Origin: Toxorhynchites rutilus septentrionalis
Taxonomy: Eukaryota; Arthropoda; Insecta; Diptera; Culicidae
Reading direction: 5' to 3'
DNA: 64,000 bases
NCBI RefSeq assembly: GCF_029784135.1
Contig: NC_073745.1
Span: 61,315,718-61,379,717 of the forward strand
Below the pieces are notes generated by a model. The model was not told the DNA's origin, searched no databases, and was given only the letters and a program-made list of their open reading frames with translations. Positions within the stretch are counted from its first letter, which is position 1. Each line of letters begins with the position of its first letter. Position numbers and translations under genes: made by a program. Shown here piece after piece: positions 43,313 through 53,583 of the stretch.

Positions 43313-45325
43313 TTGACGTAGAACTACGTCTTTCATTAAGGGTGCCAAATAAAAAAACAGGTCACGTTTTTATGAAATAAAGTCAACCTTAATAACTATT
43401 TTCGCCATGAACGGATTCTGGCGATTTACATACCAAACGAATCGGAAATTCCCTAAGATTTGTTTGATATGCTATACAGGGGAATATTTGCCTAGAGTAT
43501 AAACAGTGGATCTTGCTGAGGTAAACTTCTTTCTTCGTGAGGACACCGACTGGACAACACCGTTGCTGGACGAGCTGGACGGCGAGGGATCGAATGGTTT
43601 TCTCAAGGACAATGGGGGTGGAGGAGTAATATAAGAAAGAGTAGAGTTTTCCAAGGGACTTTTTGAAGGCTAGAGACGAATGAACTGAAGAAGTTTAAAG
43701 TCTCTTTAATTCAACAAGGGAAGGAAGGAAAGGCAAACTTTCAGTATCGTCCTAGATACGAAACAATGAACATCGCTTGTTCTTCCTTGTTTTGCGCCAT
43801 CACATGTTTTCGTTTCGGACTGAGCTGTGGACGCGACTAAATTACTCACTCGCTGATATCTTTGGCATCATTGCATCAAACTGATGTCATTGCATTAATG
43901 TTTTGAGTTACACAATTGTGTGTTGAATCATCAACCTAGGCTATCGTCAGCTTACCAAGAAAATAAATGTTCAGGCATTTTGTCAGTGATTTGGTTTCAC
44001 ATGACGGTAGGAAAACTCCACCCACAAAGGATGACAGCTACGCTAATCTAGACTGGCAATATTAACAGAAAGGCCTTCTGTTGAGAAGAGCGCAAAACAG
44101 AGCTAAGTGTGTGTATATTTAGTTGCTTCAAGCCATCGATATATGGATATTTGTGTGCGTGGGTGCGTGTTTCATAACCCGTACGTAAAAATAGTACATA
44201 TTCGCTATGCTGAAACCCCATTTGTAATGATAAATATAAACAAGGAGGGGATAGATAGCGGGAGGGAATTATTTACGCAAGGGTATTAGTAATGAATCTC
44301 TGCTGAGGCAAATATTCAGCTATTTTCCAAGCAGCTAACATTGTTTGTTTACTGTCATCATAAACGCTTCGTTGGTGCCTTCGACATTGTATCAATGCAT
44401 TGAACTGACGCTATGGTGCAGCAGGTGTTAAGGTTGTGCACCAAAAAATTATTTGGGGAATACCAAGTTATTCAATAAGTTATAATAAGTCATTAATTTA
44501 TTTGGGTTCGCGTGCAGATAGAGTTTATTTCGCTTATTTAGTCATCAAGAAAGTAAATGTCGTTCTGGAATTTTGTATGTGATTAGGTTTCGCTTGCCAG
44601 TAGCAAAACTTCCTCCACTAAGGGTGACAGCTGCACTTATCTCGAGCATGAGAAAGTAATGCAACTTTATCCGAGGCCAGAAATATTAAAAGAAGCGTTT
44701 CTTTCAAGAATAGCGCAAAATGATGAGAAGTGTTTTTATTTCTAGAAGTTTCAAGTCACCAATATATGGCTCTGTGCGAATGCTATGGCGAACGCTTGTT
44801 TGGCGCTTGGTTTACGTTGTATGAACGATGCCTAGAGGTGCGATTCCACTGAGGCAATACTAAATAACATGTAGCATGATATTTGATACTTGCAAGTGTT
44901 GTCATTATTGTTGTTTCCATGCGGTGCCAAAGATATATTGATGTAGTTATGGGATGTCGGATAATGGTGCTGGTGCAATATGTATATAATCGACTGTAGC
45001 CGAGTCTATGTCAGTTTCGAAAAAGGCCACCGGATTAACGTTTGAGGTAAATTTTCAATACATTGACATGAAATAAATTGCGATATACGATCAGCTAGTG
45101 TATTGTTCTGCGAGGGCAAGAATGAATCATCAATCAATTATCGTCAACTGATTCTACAGTGAAAAAATCATTTCAAAGATTATTCTACTAAGCAGTTGTT
45201 TCTAAAATTTCACAGCATTATAGAATAATATCCGAAGTTATAAACAAGCGACTTATAGAAAATAACAGCGTAGTTCTACGTCAACAATGCGGTCGTATCT
45301 TGGACACAACCTCCTATAATTTTTT
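43313..45325. mobile_element. M1-like element with an unusual interior
   Basis: The left end (TTTTTGACGTAGAACTACGT to GATATGCTATAC at 43475) is the inverse of the right end of the M1 unit at 6904. The right end (GCGTAGTTCTACGTCAACAA, GGTCGTATCTTGGACACAAC, to about 45325) is the inverse of the M1 start. Between them the interior is not M1: it contains a coding-like island at 43488 and a duplicated block (43960-44060 versus 44545-44640, both with GATGACAGCT- or GGTGACAGCT-type words). It may be an M1 derivative that has taken up other DNA. Confidence 0.45.
43488..43654. other. coding-like island, strand undecided
   Basis: Both strands are open with coding-like codon use. Minus strand: MENSTLSYITPPPPLSLRKP then FDPSPSSSSSNGVVQSVSSR and RKKFTSARSTVYTLG. 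Plus strand: VDLAEVNFFLREDTDWTTPL then LDELDGEGSNGFLKDNGGGG and a stop at about 43634. The minus strand is in the orientation of dysc, and GT dinucleotides at codon boundaries near 43500 and 43475 would give phase 0, as the exon at 40108 requires. Neither donor is a good consensus, and the left edge falls in M1-type repeat. It could be an upstream dysc exon, a captured exon or chance. Confidence 0.3.
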
Positions 45326-45399
45326 TAATCAACTTGAAATATTTTTCAACAACCTCTTTTGTGATATTTGCAAGCATTTAACTCAAGGTTATCCACGGA

Positions 45400-45760
45400 G
45401 CTTGAATTTTAATTCTTTATTTTTGTTACATAGTTTCATCTATTTTGTCATTATCCATTTGTACCAATTTTGCTTGCTTAATTCGTGAATTTGAAGTTTT
45501 TTCGCATTTTTCAGTTCTTCAAGTTTTTTTTTTTGCTTCATCCGTTCTTCCGACTTCCTCAACTTAGGTAATGTTTGGATTTCATTTTCTTTCCGTTTCA
45601 ACTTTCCTTTTTCCTTTTTCTTTCCTCAAGTTTTTGGCGCTTCGTCGTTTCAATCAACTTCTTCACAGGTTCTACTTCTTTATACAACATATCCCAGGAC
45701 TCGCTTGTGGCCACTGCGGGAGTAAGGTGAGGCTTACTTATACCGTGAGTTGATGAGTTG
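45400..45760 (-). pseudogene. Lys/Glu-rich coding-like remnant, unknown
   Basis: On the minus strand from about 45760: SKPHLTPAVATSESWDMLYK, EVEPVKKLIETTKRQKLEER, KRKKE. After a one-base shift: KLKRKENEIQTLPKLRKSEE, RMKQKKKLEELKNAKKLQIH and ELSKQNWYKWIMTK, then a stop. The heptad-like charged pattern suggests a coiled coil. I do not recognise the family; a retrotransposon gag tail or a captured host exon are both possible. Confidence 0.4.
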
Positions 45761-45934
45761 CCAGGATACACGACAACATAAAGTTAGAAGTTCATCCGGT
45801 TGCACATTGTCCGCTAATTAATTATTCAGCTTCTCTCATATCTATCCGCAGGTCTGTCGTTGAAAAACATTTGTGTTATTTATACAAGATTTCAAAATAT
45901 TTTGGTATGGGTGTAGTGCGTTCGGTAGCTTGAA

Positions 45935-46376
45935 GTGTCTGCTATAAACGTACGAAAACACGTTTTTGTCAATAAAGTAGTTTGCGAGCAGCAGTGGTTT
46001 GAATGGAACGTGGTTTGTAGTGCGCGTCGGAAATCATGTGTGACGAAAAACACGAACAACAACGCACCTGCCCATAACGCGCTGTCGGTGAAGCAATTTT
46101 TAGCCGATAAGGGCATTCCAGTGCTCGAACATGCTCCGTACTCGTCAGATCTAGCCCCATGCGACTTTTTTCTATTCCCCAAGATCAAATCCGTATTGAA
46201 AGGTACCCGATTTCAGTCCGTAGAAGAGGCGAAGGAGAAAACGACGCGGCTTTTGAACGCCATCACCAAAGAAGAGTTTCAGCACTGCTTCGAACAATGG
46301 AAAAACGTATGGAAAGGTGTGTGAGAAGCCAAGGGGAGTATACTGAAGGGGAGGATATCGTTGTACCGTAATTTAT
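45935..46376 (+). pseudogene. mariner DD34D transposase, C-terminal fragment
   Basis: The frame reads NNAPAHNALSVKQFLADKGI, PVLEHAPYSSDLAPCDFFLF, PKIKSVLKGTRFQSVEEAKE and ends with a FQHCFEQWKNVWK segment. This is the mariner catalytic core with 34 residues between the second and third catalytic positions. The second catalytic Asp (normally DNAPAH) is Asn here, the conserved SPD reads SSD, and the N-terminal two thirds are missing. The last residues (CVRSQGEYTEGED) are in a shifted frame. I did not find matching inverted ends. Confidence 0.8.
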
Positions 46377-46612
46377 AAAATATAATCCTTTTTCATAACT
46401 AGTCTCGTTATTTAATAGCCATACCTCGTATATCAACAACTATCATCCATTCATCAATTCATCAATCCATTTTAAAATGTTTCATTAATTTTGATACTAT
46501 CAGTTGATGAAATCTGAATGTTTTTAATCCATATCTGAATTTATGACTATTAATAATCAACGAATCAATTATTTTCCGAAATTCAATCGATATTAATTTA
46601 CGTGAACTTATT
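46377..46612. other. intergenic/intronic, nothing recognised
   Basis: AT-rich spacer between the mariner fragment and the BEL/Pao LTR. Confidence 0.5.
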
Positions 46613-46903
46613 TGTTAACGCGTTACGTAATTTATGGAACGACTACTGCTCGAAATCATTGTTATCGATATTGTATCGCCGGATGTTTCAATAATTGCCT
46701 GTGTAGTAGTTTTCCCGCATAACTATAAAAAGCCAAACTGCACAGTAGTCGATCTCTTAGTGGTGAATAAATTCGCATACGCATCACACCGAATATCGTA
46801 GTACTTATACTCGGCGGAGCAATAAAGCTAAGTATTTTCGCAACACTAATCTAGAGTTCTCCAAAGTTTCCAAATTCGCAAGACCCGAGCAATCGCGGTT
46901 ACA
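46613..46903 (+). repeat. 5' LTR of a BEL/Pao element (single LTR seen)
   Basis: 291 bases start TGTTAACGCG and end GCGGTTACA (TG...CA). Inside are a TATAAAAAG promoter-like motif at about 46724 and AATAAA motifs at 46766 and 46822. Directly downstream, TTTTTGGTCCTTTGAATCGG is the kind of leader that follows BEL-type LTRs. No second LTR is visible in the window, so the boundaries rest on the TG/CA ends and the downstream context. Confidence 0.65.
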
Positions 46904-47643
46904 TTAGTTTTTGGTCCTTTGAATCGGATAAAAGACTCTGTTGGAAACAGTACTCGTGATTAGCTATCGGTCGGTTCGGAGTGATATAGTGATAAAACTG
47001 TTCTGTGGATCACATGCGTGATCAAATATCGACTGAAGAACTGTCTAAAAAAGACTAAAGTGAAAGAAGTAGAAAGAAAAATTGAAAAAGTGAACTTAAA
47101 AATTGTTCAGTTAAAACGAAGTGATCAACCAGAAAACTGTAAACTGTATCCGTGGATGTGTGTTGCGGAGAATCATCAAAATTACGGAGTGGCACGATCA
47201 ATCTGTATTGCAAAAGTTGTCGTGCAACAGGCGTGTGTATCATCGTTCCCCATTTATTGTTACACCCGAACGACTTGGCTTGGGTAGCGTGGCTGGACAG
47301 CGCACTCGAAACCGTAGCGTTGTGCGGTTTAGTTCGACGAGATAATCTGCGAGACTGTAGATACAATTGCATGATTTTTTTAAGGAATTACTGAATACTA
47401 ACCAACCAGCTGGATCACTGATTTTTGCATGACGAATGGTAAAATAAAGGTGAGATTTTTTTTGAAAAGGTAGCATAGTTTGGTTGGCATTTAACAGACA
47501 CGTGAAGTCTATTCTTCTAGAGCTATTATCGCAGTGGAATCTATTGTTCTAGTGCTATTGCTGTAGTGAAATCTATTGTTCGATAAAAGCAATGGCTTCC
47601 GATTTGAGAAGGTCTACAAAATAAGAGCGTTTTTGTTCAGATT

Positions 47644-50066
47644 CACTCAAAACGCTTGACCGCGTGATACAAAATTATTCGAAGATACCCATAAGGATAA
47701 GCTTGCAGTTTGGAAGGAAAGATTGGAAAATATTTTCCAACAGTTTGAAGAGATTAAACTTGAATTAGAGCTTTTGGAAGAAGATGATGAAGACGAGCAC
47801 GAACAAACAGAATGCACGTGCGGAATTCGAGCTTAATTATTTGAAATTGAAGAGTTTTTTGTTTCTGAAATTGGAAGGATCAATCACCGTGACGAACAAA
47901 GAGACAACAATCAAATTGATCATACGTCTGTTCCTTTACAATCTCGCGTCAAATTGCCCGAGATTAAACTGCCTCATTTTGACGGTTCCATCAAGGAATT
48001 GACGACATTTAGAGATGCATTTATATCCCTTATCGACTCAAATACTCATCTTACTAACATCGACAAATTTTAATATCTGATTTCCTCATTGTCTAGATAT
48101 GCGAAGCGTGTGGTTGAGGCTATTGATATAACCTCAAACAACTATTCAATAGCATGGGAGCTATTACAACATCGATATGAAAATAAATATCTCGTCGATG
48201 AATACGAAAAAAATCTCAGAATGCTTGAGAAGGCAGTGGAATCTCCAGTTGAGTGGAGTACACTGTTAGTACTTATGCTCTCCTCTCGTCTCGATTCCGC
48301 TACATTGCGTTACTGGGAGACGCATAGAAAATCATCTAGCGTTCCAACCTATACGGAACTTATCGATTTTTCACACAACGACATCCTAATTCTTCAGTCT
48401 GTCGCTGCCTCGAAGGCGTGATCAACTGATACGCATCGCTCTAGTATTACATCTCGTTCTAGTACTACAACAGTTATGAAACAATCCTCAGTTAATTTAG
48501 CAATCACTTACCTACACAAATCATGTCCGTTTTGCAAGCAATCGCCACATTCTCCATTCCAATGCGAATTATTTCGAAAAATGTCTCAAACGCAGCGGTT
48601 TGAAGCCACCAAGAAAAACGCTCTTTGCATAAACTGCCTCTCATCGTCATATATCATTAACACTCCTATACTCGCGCATTGGTCTGTCAGACGGAGAAAT
48701 CAATAATTCGTTCATTTCTCAGAAAATATCAACACTACGACTTTGCGATTCTCTCGAGCTTCGTTATTCGTCGTTCGTCATCGTTTAGCGTATCGCATGT
48801 GTTGGTACAAAGGGGACGTGTGCCACTTTTTCAACACTTTCGGTCTGACACACCGACGCGAGTATAGGAGTAACTTTTTCGGACAAGTGCATTTTTTCAT
48901 ATTCTAGAATATTGTTGAATGAAATGTATAAATTAATGTTAGTGGCGTGGAATATTTATTCAATATAATGCATAAGATCATTACCGGACTATTCTTATTT
49001 GATTTCAGTCTCTTTTGTAACTGGATTGAACGGATTCATATATTAACTATTCGTCGATATATTCGTCGTTAGATTAATACGTTCAAAAGCAAAATATAAA
49101 TGTTCGACTTTCGTATAGTTATTCGCTAAATATAATGGTCATACATATACACACTTGTGAAAGAATTTCACTTGTGGAAGAATTGTAAACAGTAAACTAT
49201 AAACTAATCGGTGGCTTATGGTAATTTTTAACAATTACAGTCTCGGTTTTTTGTTATAATGGACAATATCGACAAGAAAACAAGAAAAAGGCCAAAAAAA
49301 TGTTCCTAGAAATCCTTTTATATCATCTTTTTATGCCCTATCTAAAAAAAGACATTAATTTTCAGTTTACCAAGAATACAGAGACAAAGAATATTAGAAA
49401 TATGCAATGAAACCACAATCGATTAATGCGTTTTTATGTTATTTTATAGCTCTATATACTTTCATGAATTATATTCCGTTGCTCACTTTTAAATAATAAC
49501 AGTGAAAAAATCGAATTTCGTTATTTGTGTTGGAGTATTAAAAATTACTCTTTTTTGAGGAGGTTGAATTAGATGACTATTTAAACATAATAAAGACGAA
49601 GAAAACATATTTTTTGGAGTTTTTTCATTCAATCATACCCTCTTCTTCAAATAAATGCCAATAAAGCCTGAAAATTACACAATGGCAACATTACAGAGAA
49701 GTTCAATTTTCGATCTGTGACACCGTGCGCGAGTATACGTGTTATGATTTTGCACGCGAGTACAGGAGGGTTAAAAACTGAACTAGCAGAGCATGTCGGA
49801 TATGCAACCAAAAACATCATACAATGTTACACTACCAACGATCACTTATATCGCTAAACCAATCGAATAAATCTCAGCCTTCGAAATATATTACGTCTGA
49901 TACAGTAATTCAGAATAGAAACTTACAACCTTTGCAATTGTACAAACCGCAGTCGCGTACTGAGAACCAAACCTCAACAACAGTCAGTCGATCTGTCCCT
50001 GAAGATCCTCCAAATTTCAGCCTGTCTCTGACATCGACCATGAAGTACAACAAACGCTTTCTGTAA
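47644..50066 (+). pseudogene. BEL/Pao gag, with stops and a 1.1-kb insertion
   Basis: The conserved BEL gag core is readable: RVKLPEIKLPHFDGSIKELT, TFRDAFISLIDSNTHLTNID, YAKRVVEAIDITSNNYSIAW, ELLQHRYENK, MLEKAVESPVEWSTLLV. The zinc-knuckle region KSCPFCKQSPHSPFQCELF then ALCINCLSSSYI follows. The frame then breaks at a TTAA insertion and resumes at 49775 with TSRACRICNQKHHTMLHYQR and SLISLNQSNKSQPS. Several stops (about 47836, 48073, 48421 and 49780) kill it. Gag would form the particle that packages element RNA. Confidence 0.85.
48661..49770. mobile_element. TTAA-flanked non-autonomous element inserted in BEL gag
   Basis: TTAA lies at 48657-48660 and 49771-49774. The ends are imperfect inverted repeats: CACTCCTATACTCGCGC on the left and GCGAGTACAGGAGGG on the right, with additional CGCGAGTATAGGAGT-like copies inside (48854). 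Removing the insert and one TTAA restores the gag zinc-knuckle frame (SSSYI then KN...ACRICNQKHH). TTAA specificity suggests mobilisation by a piggyBac-type transposase. It carries no coding frame. Confidence 0.82.
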
Positions 50067-50083
50067 GCCAGCCTAATTCGATT

Positions 50084-53000
50084 GTGTCCTGCATAAGTCA
50101 GCTGATTTCATCTTCGAATCAACCGGGACGCACACCACAAAGTATTATGGAAGCCTCTCCTGACCCCGTAACAGTCGAGCCTTCGTCTTCCGTCACCTCT
50201 ACACGCTTCGTATCCTGCCGTCGCAGTCGTCTCGGCCCTGTTCACGGAGGTTCGGAAGAGGTCTTCCAGCCTGCACCTTCAGGCAAGTACGTGTGCGATA
50301 ACAGTCGATCATTCCTTGAAGGCTCTTGTAATTTCAGTTCTACTTGCGACCCTCTTATTGTTGATGAACACGTAACATACGATAGCCTACAGTACCCACT
50401 TCTCTCAGGATGTGCTTCAGAAGGAGACGATCGTCATTCTGTGGCTGTTGGTACTTATTCACATAACAGTGATCGCCATCTTTCAACTTTGCACGTTTAC
50501 TACCAAAACGTTGGAGGTATGAATAGTAGCATTAAGGATTATTTGCTGGCCAGTTCTGATCTATGTTACGACATTATTGCACTCACCGAAACTTGGTTAA
50601 ACGACCGTACCATATCCACTCAGGTATTTGATAAGAGTTACGATGTTTTTCGCTGCGATCGCTGTCAGTCAAACAGTTCGAAAGCTTCTGGAGGTGGAGT
50701 GCTGCTTGCCATCCACCGTGAGTTAAAACCCCGCATCGTTCCAAATGACTCTTGGTTAAGTATCGAACAAGTGTGGGTTGAAATTAAGATGTTTGATCAC
50801 TCGCTATTTCTGTGCGCCGTTTATGTACCACCAGACCGCGTCCGTGATGTAGCTTTGATGACCGTCCACACGGATTCGATAGCAACAGTGCGTTCTAGAC
50901 TCAAACCGATGGATGAAATTGCGATAATCGGGGATTTCAATTTACCTGGAATCAAATGGAGACCTTCGAGATCAGGATTTCTGATCTCGAAGGTCTCCAT
51001 TTTTCACTCTACACTTTCGACATGCACAGTCTCCCTATTGAATTCGTACAGCACCAGCCTGCTTCAACAGATCAACCATGTCGAGAACAACAACGGAAGA
51101 ATTCTGGACCTCTGCTTCGTTAGCAGTGCTGACTCAGCTCCAGTTATTTCAGCAGCGGCTGCTCCGCTAGTTACAACCGTTCCTCACCACCCCGCTCTGC
51201 ACCTTGTTTTGGAAAACCGTGCTTCAAATCAATTCCGCAAAACCGCAACTGCAGTGTACTATGACTTCAAAGAAGCTGACTATAACGCCATTTCTAACGT
51301 CCTGTCTACTATCGACTGGGAAGATGTTTTAGATTGTGACGATGTAGACAATGCAGTTCAAATGTTCTCCATTATCGTGAACTATGCTATTGACAGGCAT
51401 GTACCGAAGCGAACTACTTTAGAGCATTCGCATACTCCATGGCAGACTAGGGAACTAAGTCAAATGAAAACAGCAAAGAGAGCGGCATTACGTCGATTTG
51501 CCAAGTACCGAACCGTGCCACTTAGGAATTATTATGTGCGACTAAACAATGCATACAAGCGAGCTACTCAATCGTGTTATCGTAGTTACATAACTAACAT
51601 GCAGCTGAAACTGAAATCAAATCCTAAGTCTTTTTGGAAGTTCGTAAACGAGTAAAGGAATGAGTCCGGTCTACCTTCTACAATGGAGTACAATGGGCGC
51701 TGGAGTTCTGACACACAAACGATATGTGACCTATTTGCTGATAAATTTGGAAGCGTGTTTTCGGATGAGTCGATAACACCCGAGCAAATTGAATCTGCTG
51801 CTGGAAACGTACCTTTTCTCGGCCAGTCTTGCTCCCATATCGAGGTTGACGAGCCAATGGTACAAGCTGCTATGAACAAACTCAAGGCGTCTTGCTCAGT
51901 TGGTCCTGATGGTATTCCGTCTATTATATTGAAGAAATGCGCAGCTAATCTGATGATTCCTCTTTGTCGCATTTTCCGCTTATCGTTGATTAGTGGAAAA
52001 TTTCCAACTTCCTGGAAGTCGGCGTTTTTGATTCCTGTACATAAAAAGGGTGCCAAGACTCAAATCGATAACTACCGAGGAATTTCCGCACTAAGCTCGG
52101 TCGCCAAACTGCTTGAGCTTGTTGTCTTGGAACCGATCTTTAGTTTCTGCCAGCATTACATTGTAGAAGACCAACATGGATTTATGCCTAAGAGATCTAC
52201 TGTAACCAATCTGTTGACTTTCACGGCTTATATAACGGAAGGTTTCAATAGCGCCAAACAAACAGATGCGATATATTTCGACCTGACAGCAGCGTTTGAC
52301 AGCATTAATCACGAAATTGCGATTTCTAAAATGGAGAATTTGGGGTTTGGCGGCAGAATAATCGGTTGGCTGCGGTCATACCTAATCGGTCGCCAGCTAG
52401 CAGTAAAAATTGGTGATCATTTCTCGCGCAAATTCAACACGCCATCTGGGATTCCTCAAGGCAGCCACCTGGGGCCGTTGATTTTCCTCTTGTACTTCAA
52501 TGACGTCAATTTTAAGCTGAACCTTCCGCGCTTGTCATTCGCCGACGATATGAAAATTTATTTTATAATCAACTCGACTGCCGATGCCTGCCTACTTCAG
52601 CAACAGCTGGATAGTTTTGCCGAATGGTGTATTGCTAATTGCATGAAGGTGAACCCAAGTAAATGTGCTATTATCACCTATTCAAGAAAAAAGGAACCGA
52701 TCTTGTTCGATTATAAACTCTTGGATACTTCCGTCGAGAGAACCAACTGTACTCTAGGGGTACTTCTAGACAGCAAACTATCGTTCCAGCAGCACATTTC
52801 ATATATTGTGGGCAAAGCTTCCAGAAGTCTAGGCTTTTTGTTTCGAATCGGTAAAGATTTCAATGACATATATTGCTTGAAGTCTTTGTACTGCTCGCTG
52901 GTACGTTCGACTCTTGAGTACGGCTGTCAAGTTTGGAGTCCTTACTACCAAAATGGTGTCGACAGAATTGAAGCTGTACAGCGCAGGTTTGTGCGCTTTT

Positions 53001-53380
53001 CTCTTCGACGCTTGCCATGGAGGGATCCTTTTCGGCTACCCAGCTATGATAGTAGATGCCTTCTAATCAATTTAGACACCTTAGCTGTTCGCCGCAATGT
53101 CGCCCGTGCTATGCTAGTGTCTGATGTCCTGACGTCGAAAACAGAGTGTCCGGCGTTGCTCCGTTCATTCCAACTACAGGTGCCTCCAAGAAGTCTGCGG
53201 AACCAAAATTTGCTGCGTATACCGGTCCGGCGAACAAATTACGCGACCTACGGTAGTATATCCGGTCTGCTCAGAATGTTCAACAGAGTTGCAGAGGGCT
53301 TTGATTTCAATTTATGTAGGGTAGCTATTAAACGTAATTTTAAGAGAATATTAACCCATTTAAATGTCATTAGGGCATAG
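50084..53380 (+). CDS. non-LTR element D ORF2: endonuclease and reverse transcriptase, one in-frame stop
   Basis: About 1099 codons in a single frame, broken once by TAA at 51653-51655 (KFVNE-stop-RNESG). N-terminal 150 residues: a Ser-rich region. EEP endonuclease about 150-390: VYYQNVGGMN, DIIALTETWL, GGGVLLAI, IIGDFNLPGI, ILDLCFV. RT about 560-890: LIPVHKKGAKTQIDNYRGIS, FMPKRSTVTNLL, IYFDLTAAFDSINH (catalytic Asp), GIPQGSHLGPLIFLL, LSFADDMKIYF (catalytic Asp pair). Thumb and C-terminus: DRIEAVQRRFVRFSLRRLPW and VRRTNYATYGSIS. It nicks DNA and copies element RNA at the nick. The endonuclease part contains a perfect 22-bp inverted duplication. The stop could be a single C-to-T change in a CAA codon. 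Confidence 0.88.
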
Positions 53381-53420
53381 ATTCTGCCTGTTGATTATTG
53401 TAATAAATAAATAAACACCC
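50084..53420 (+). mobile_element. non-LTR retrotransposon D, nearly full-length ORF2
   Basis: The coding part runs from about 50084 to 53380, followed by a 25-base UTR and AATAAATAAATAAA. The protein shares the SFADDMK/YADDMK block and the RRTNY C-terminal motif with element B. It is inserted in or next to BEL gag sequence. The 5' boundary cannot be fixed because the gag-like and ORF2 frames meet near 50.05 kb. Confidence 0.85.
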
Positions 53421-53583
53421 GCCATTCCTACACAACCAACTGCTTCGACAAGTTATCTTTCAATGCCTTTTGATAATAATCATAAATTTCTCTCTTTTTA
53501 CTTTCCAGAAGTTTTTTTTGAAAATAGTGAAATGTATTTATACATGTTTAGCGGAAAGAAATATAATAAACAAAAACAGTATC
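53421..53583. other. AT-rich spacer
   Basis: No feature seen; it may contain the 3' end of the hAT element to its right. Confidence 0.5.

Larger units (their letters stand above)
46904..50066 (+). mobile_element. BEL/Pao retrotransposon, 5' part (leader and gag)
   Basis: Leader, then gag, then truncation. Pol (protease, RT, integrase) is not found; the sequence passes into non-LTR element D at about 50.07 kb. The leader at 47018-47394 has open frames with a CCGESSKL...YCKSC Cys pattern that I do not recognise. Gag is interrupted by a TTAA-flanked insertion at 48661. Confidence 0.75.

Noticed and set aside
49000..49770. BEL/Pao pol or 3' LTR
   Set aside because: This part lies within the TTAA-flanked insertion and has no coding frame; no copy of the 46613-46903 LTR was found further right.
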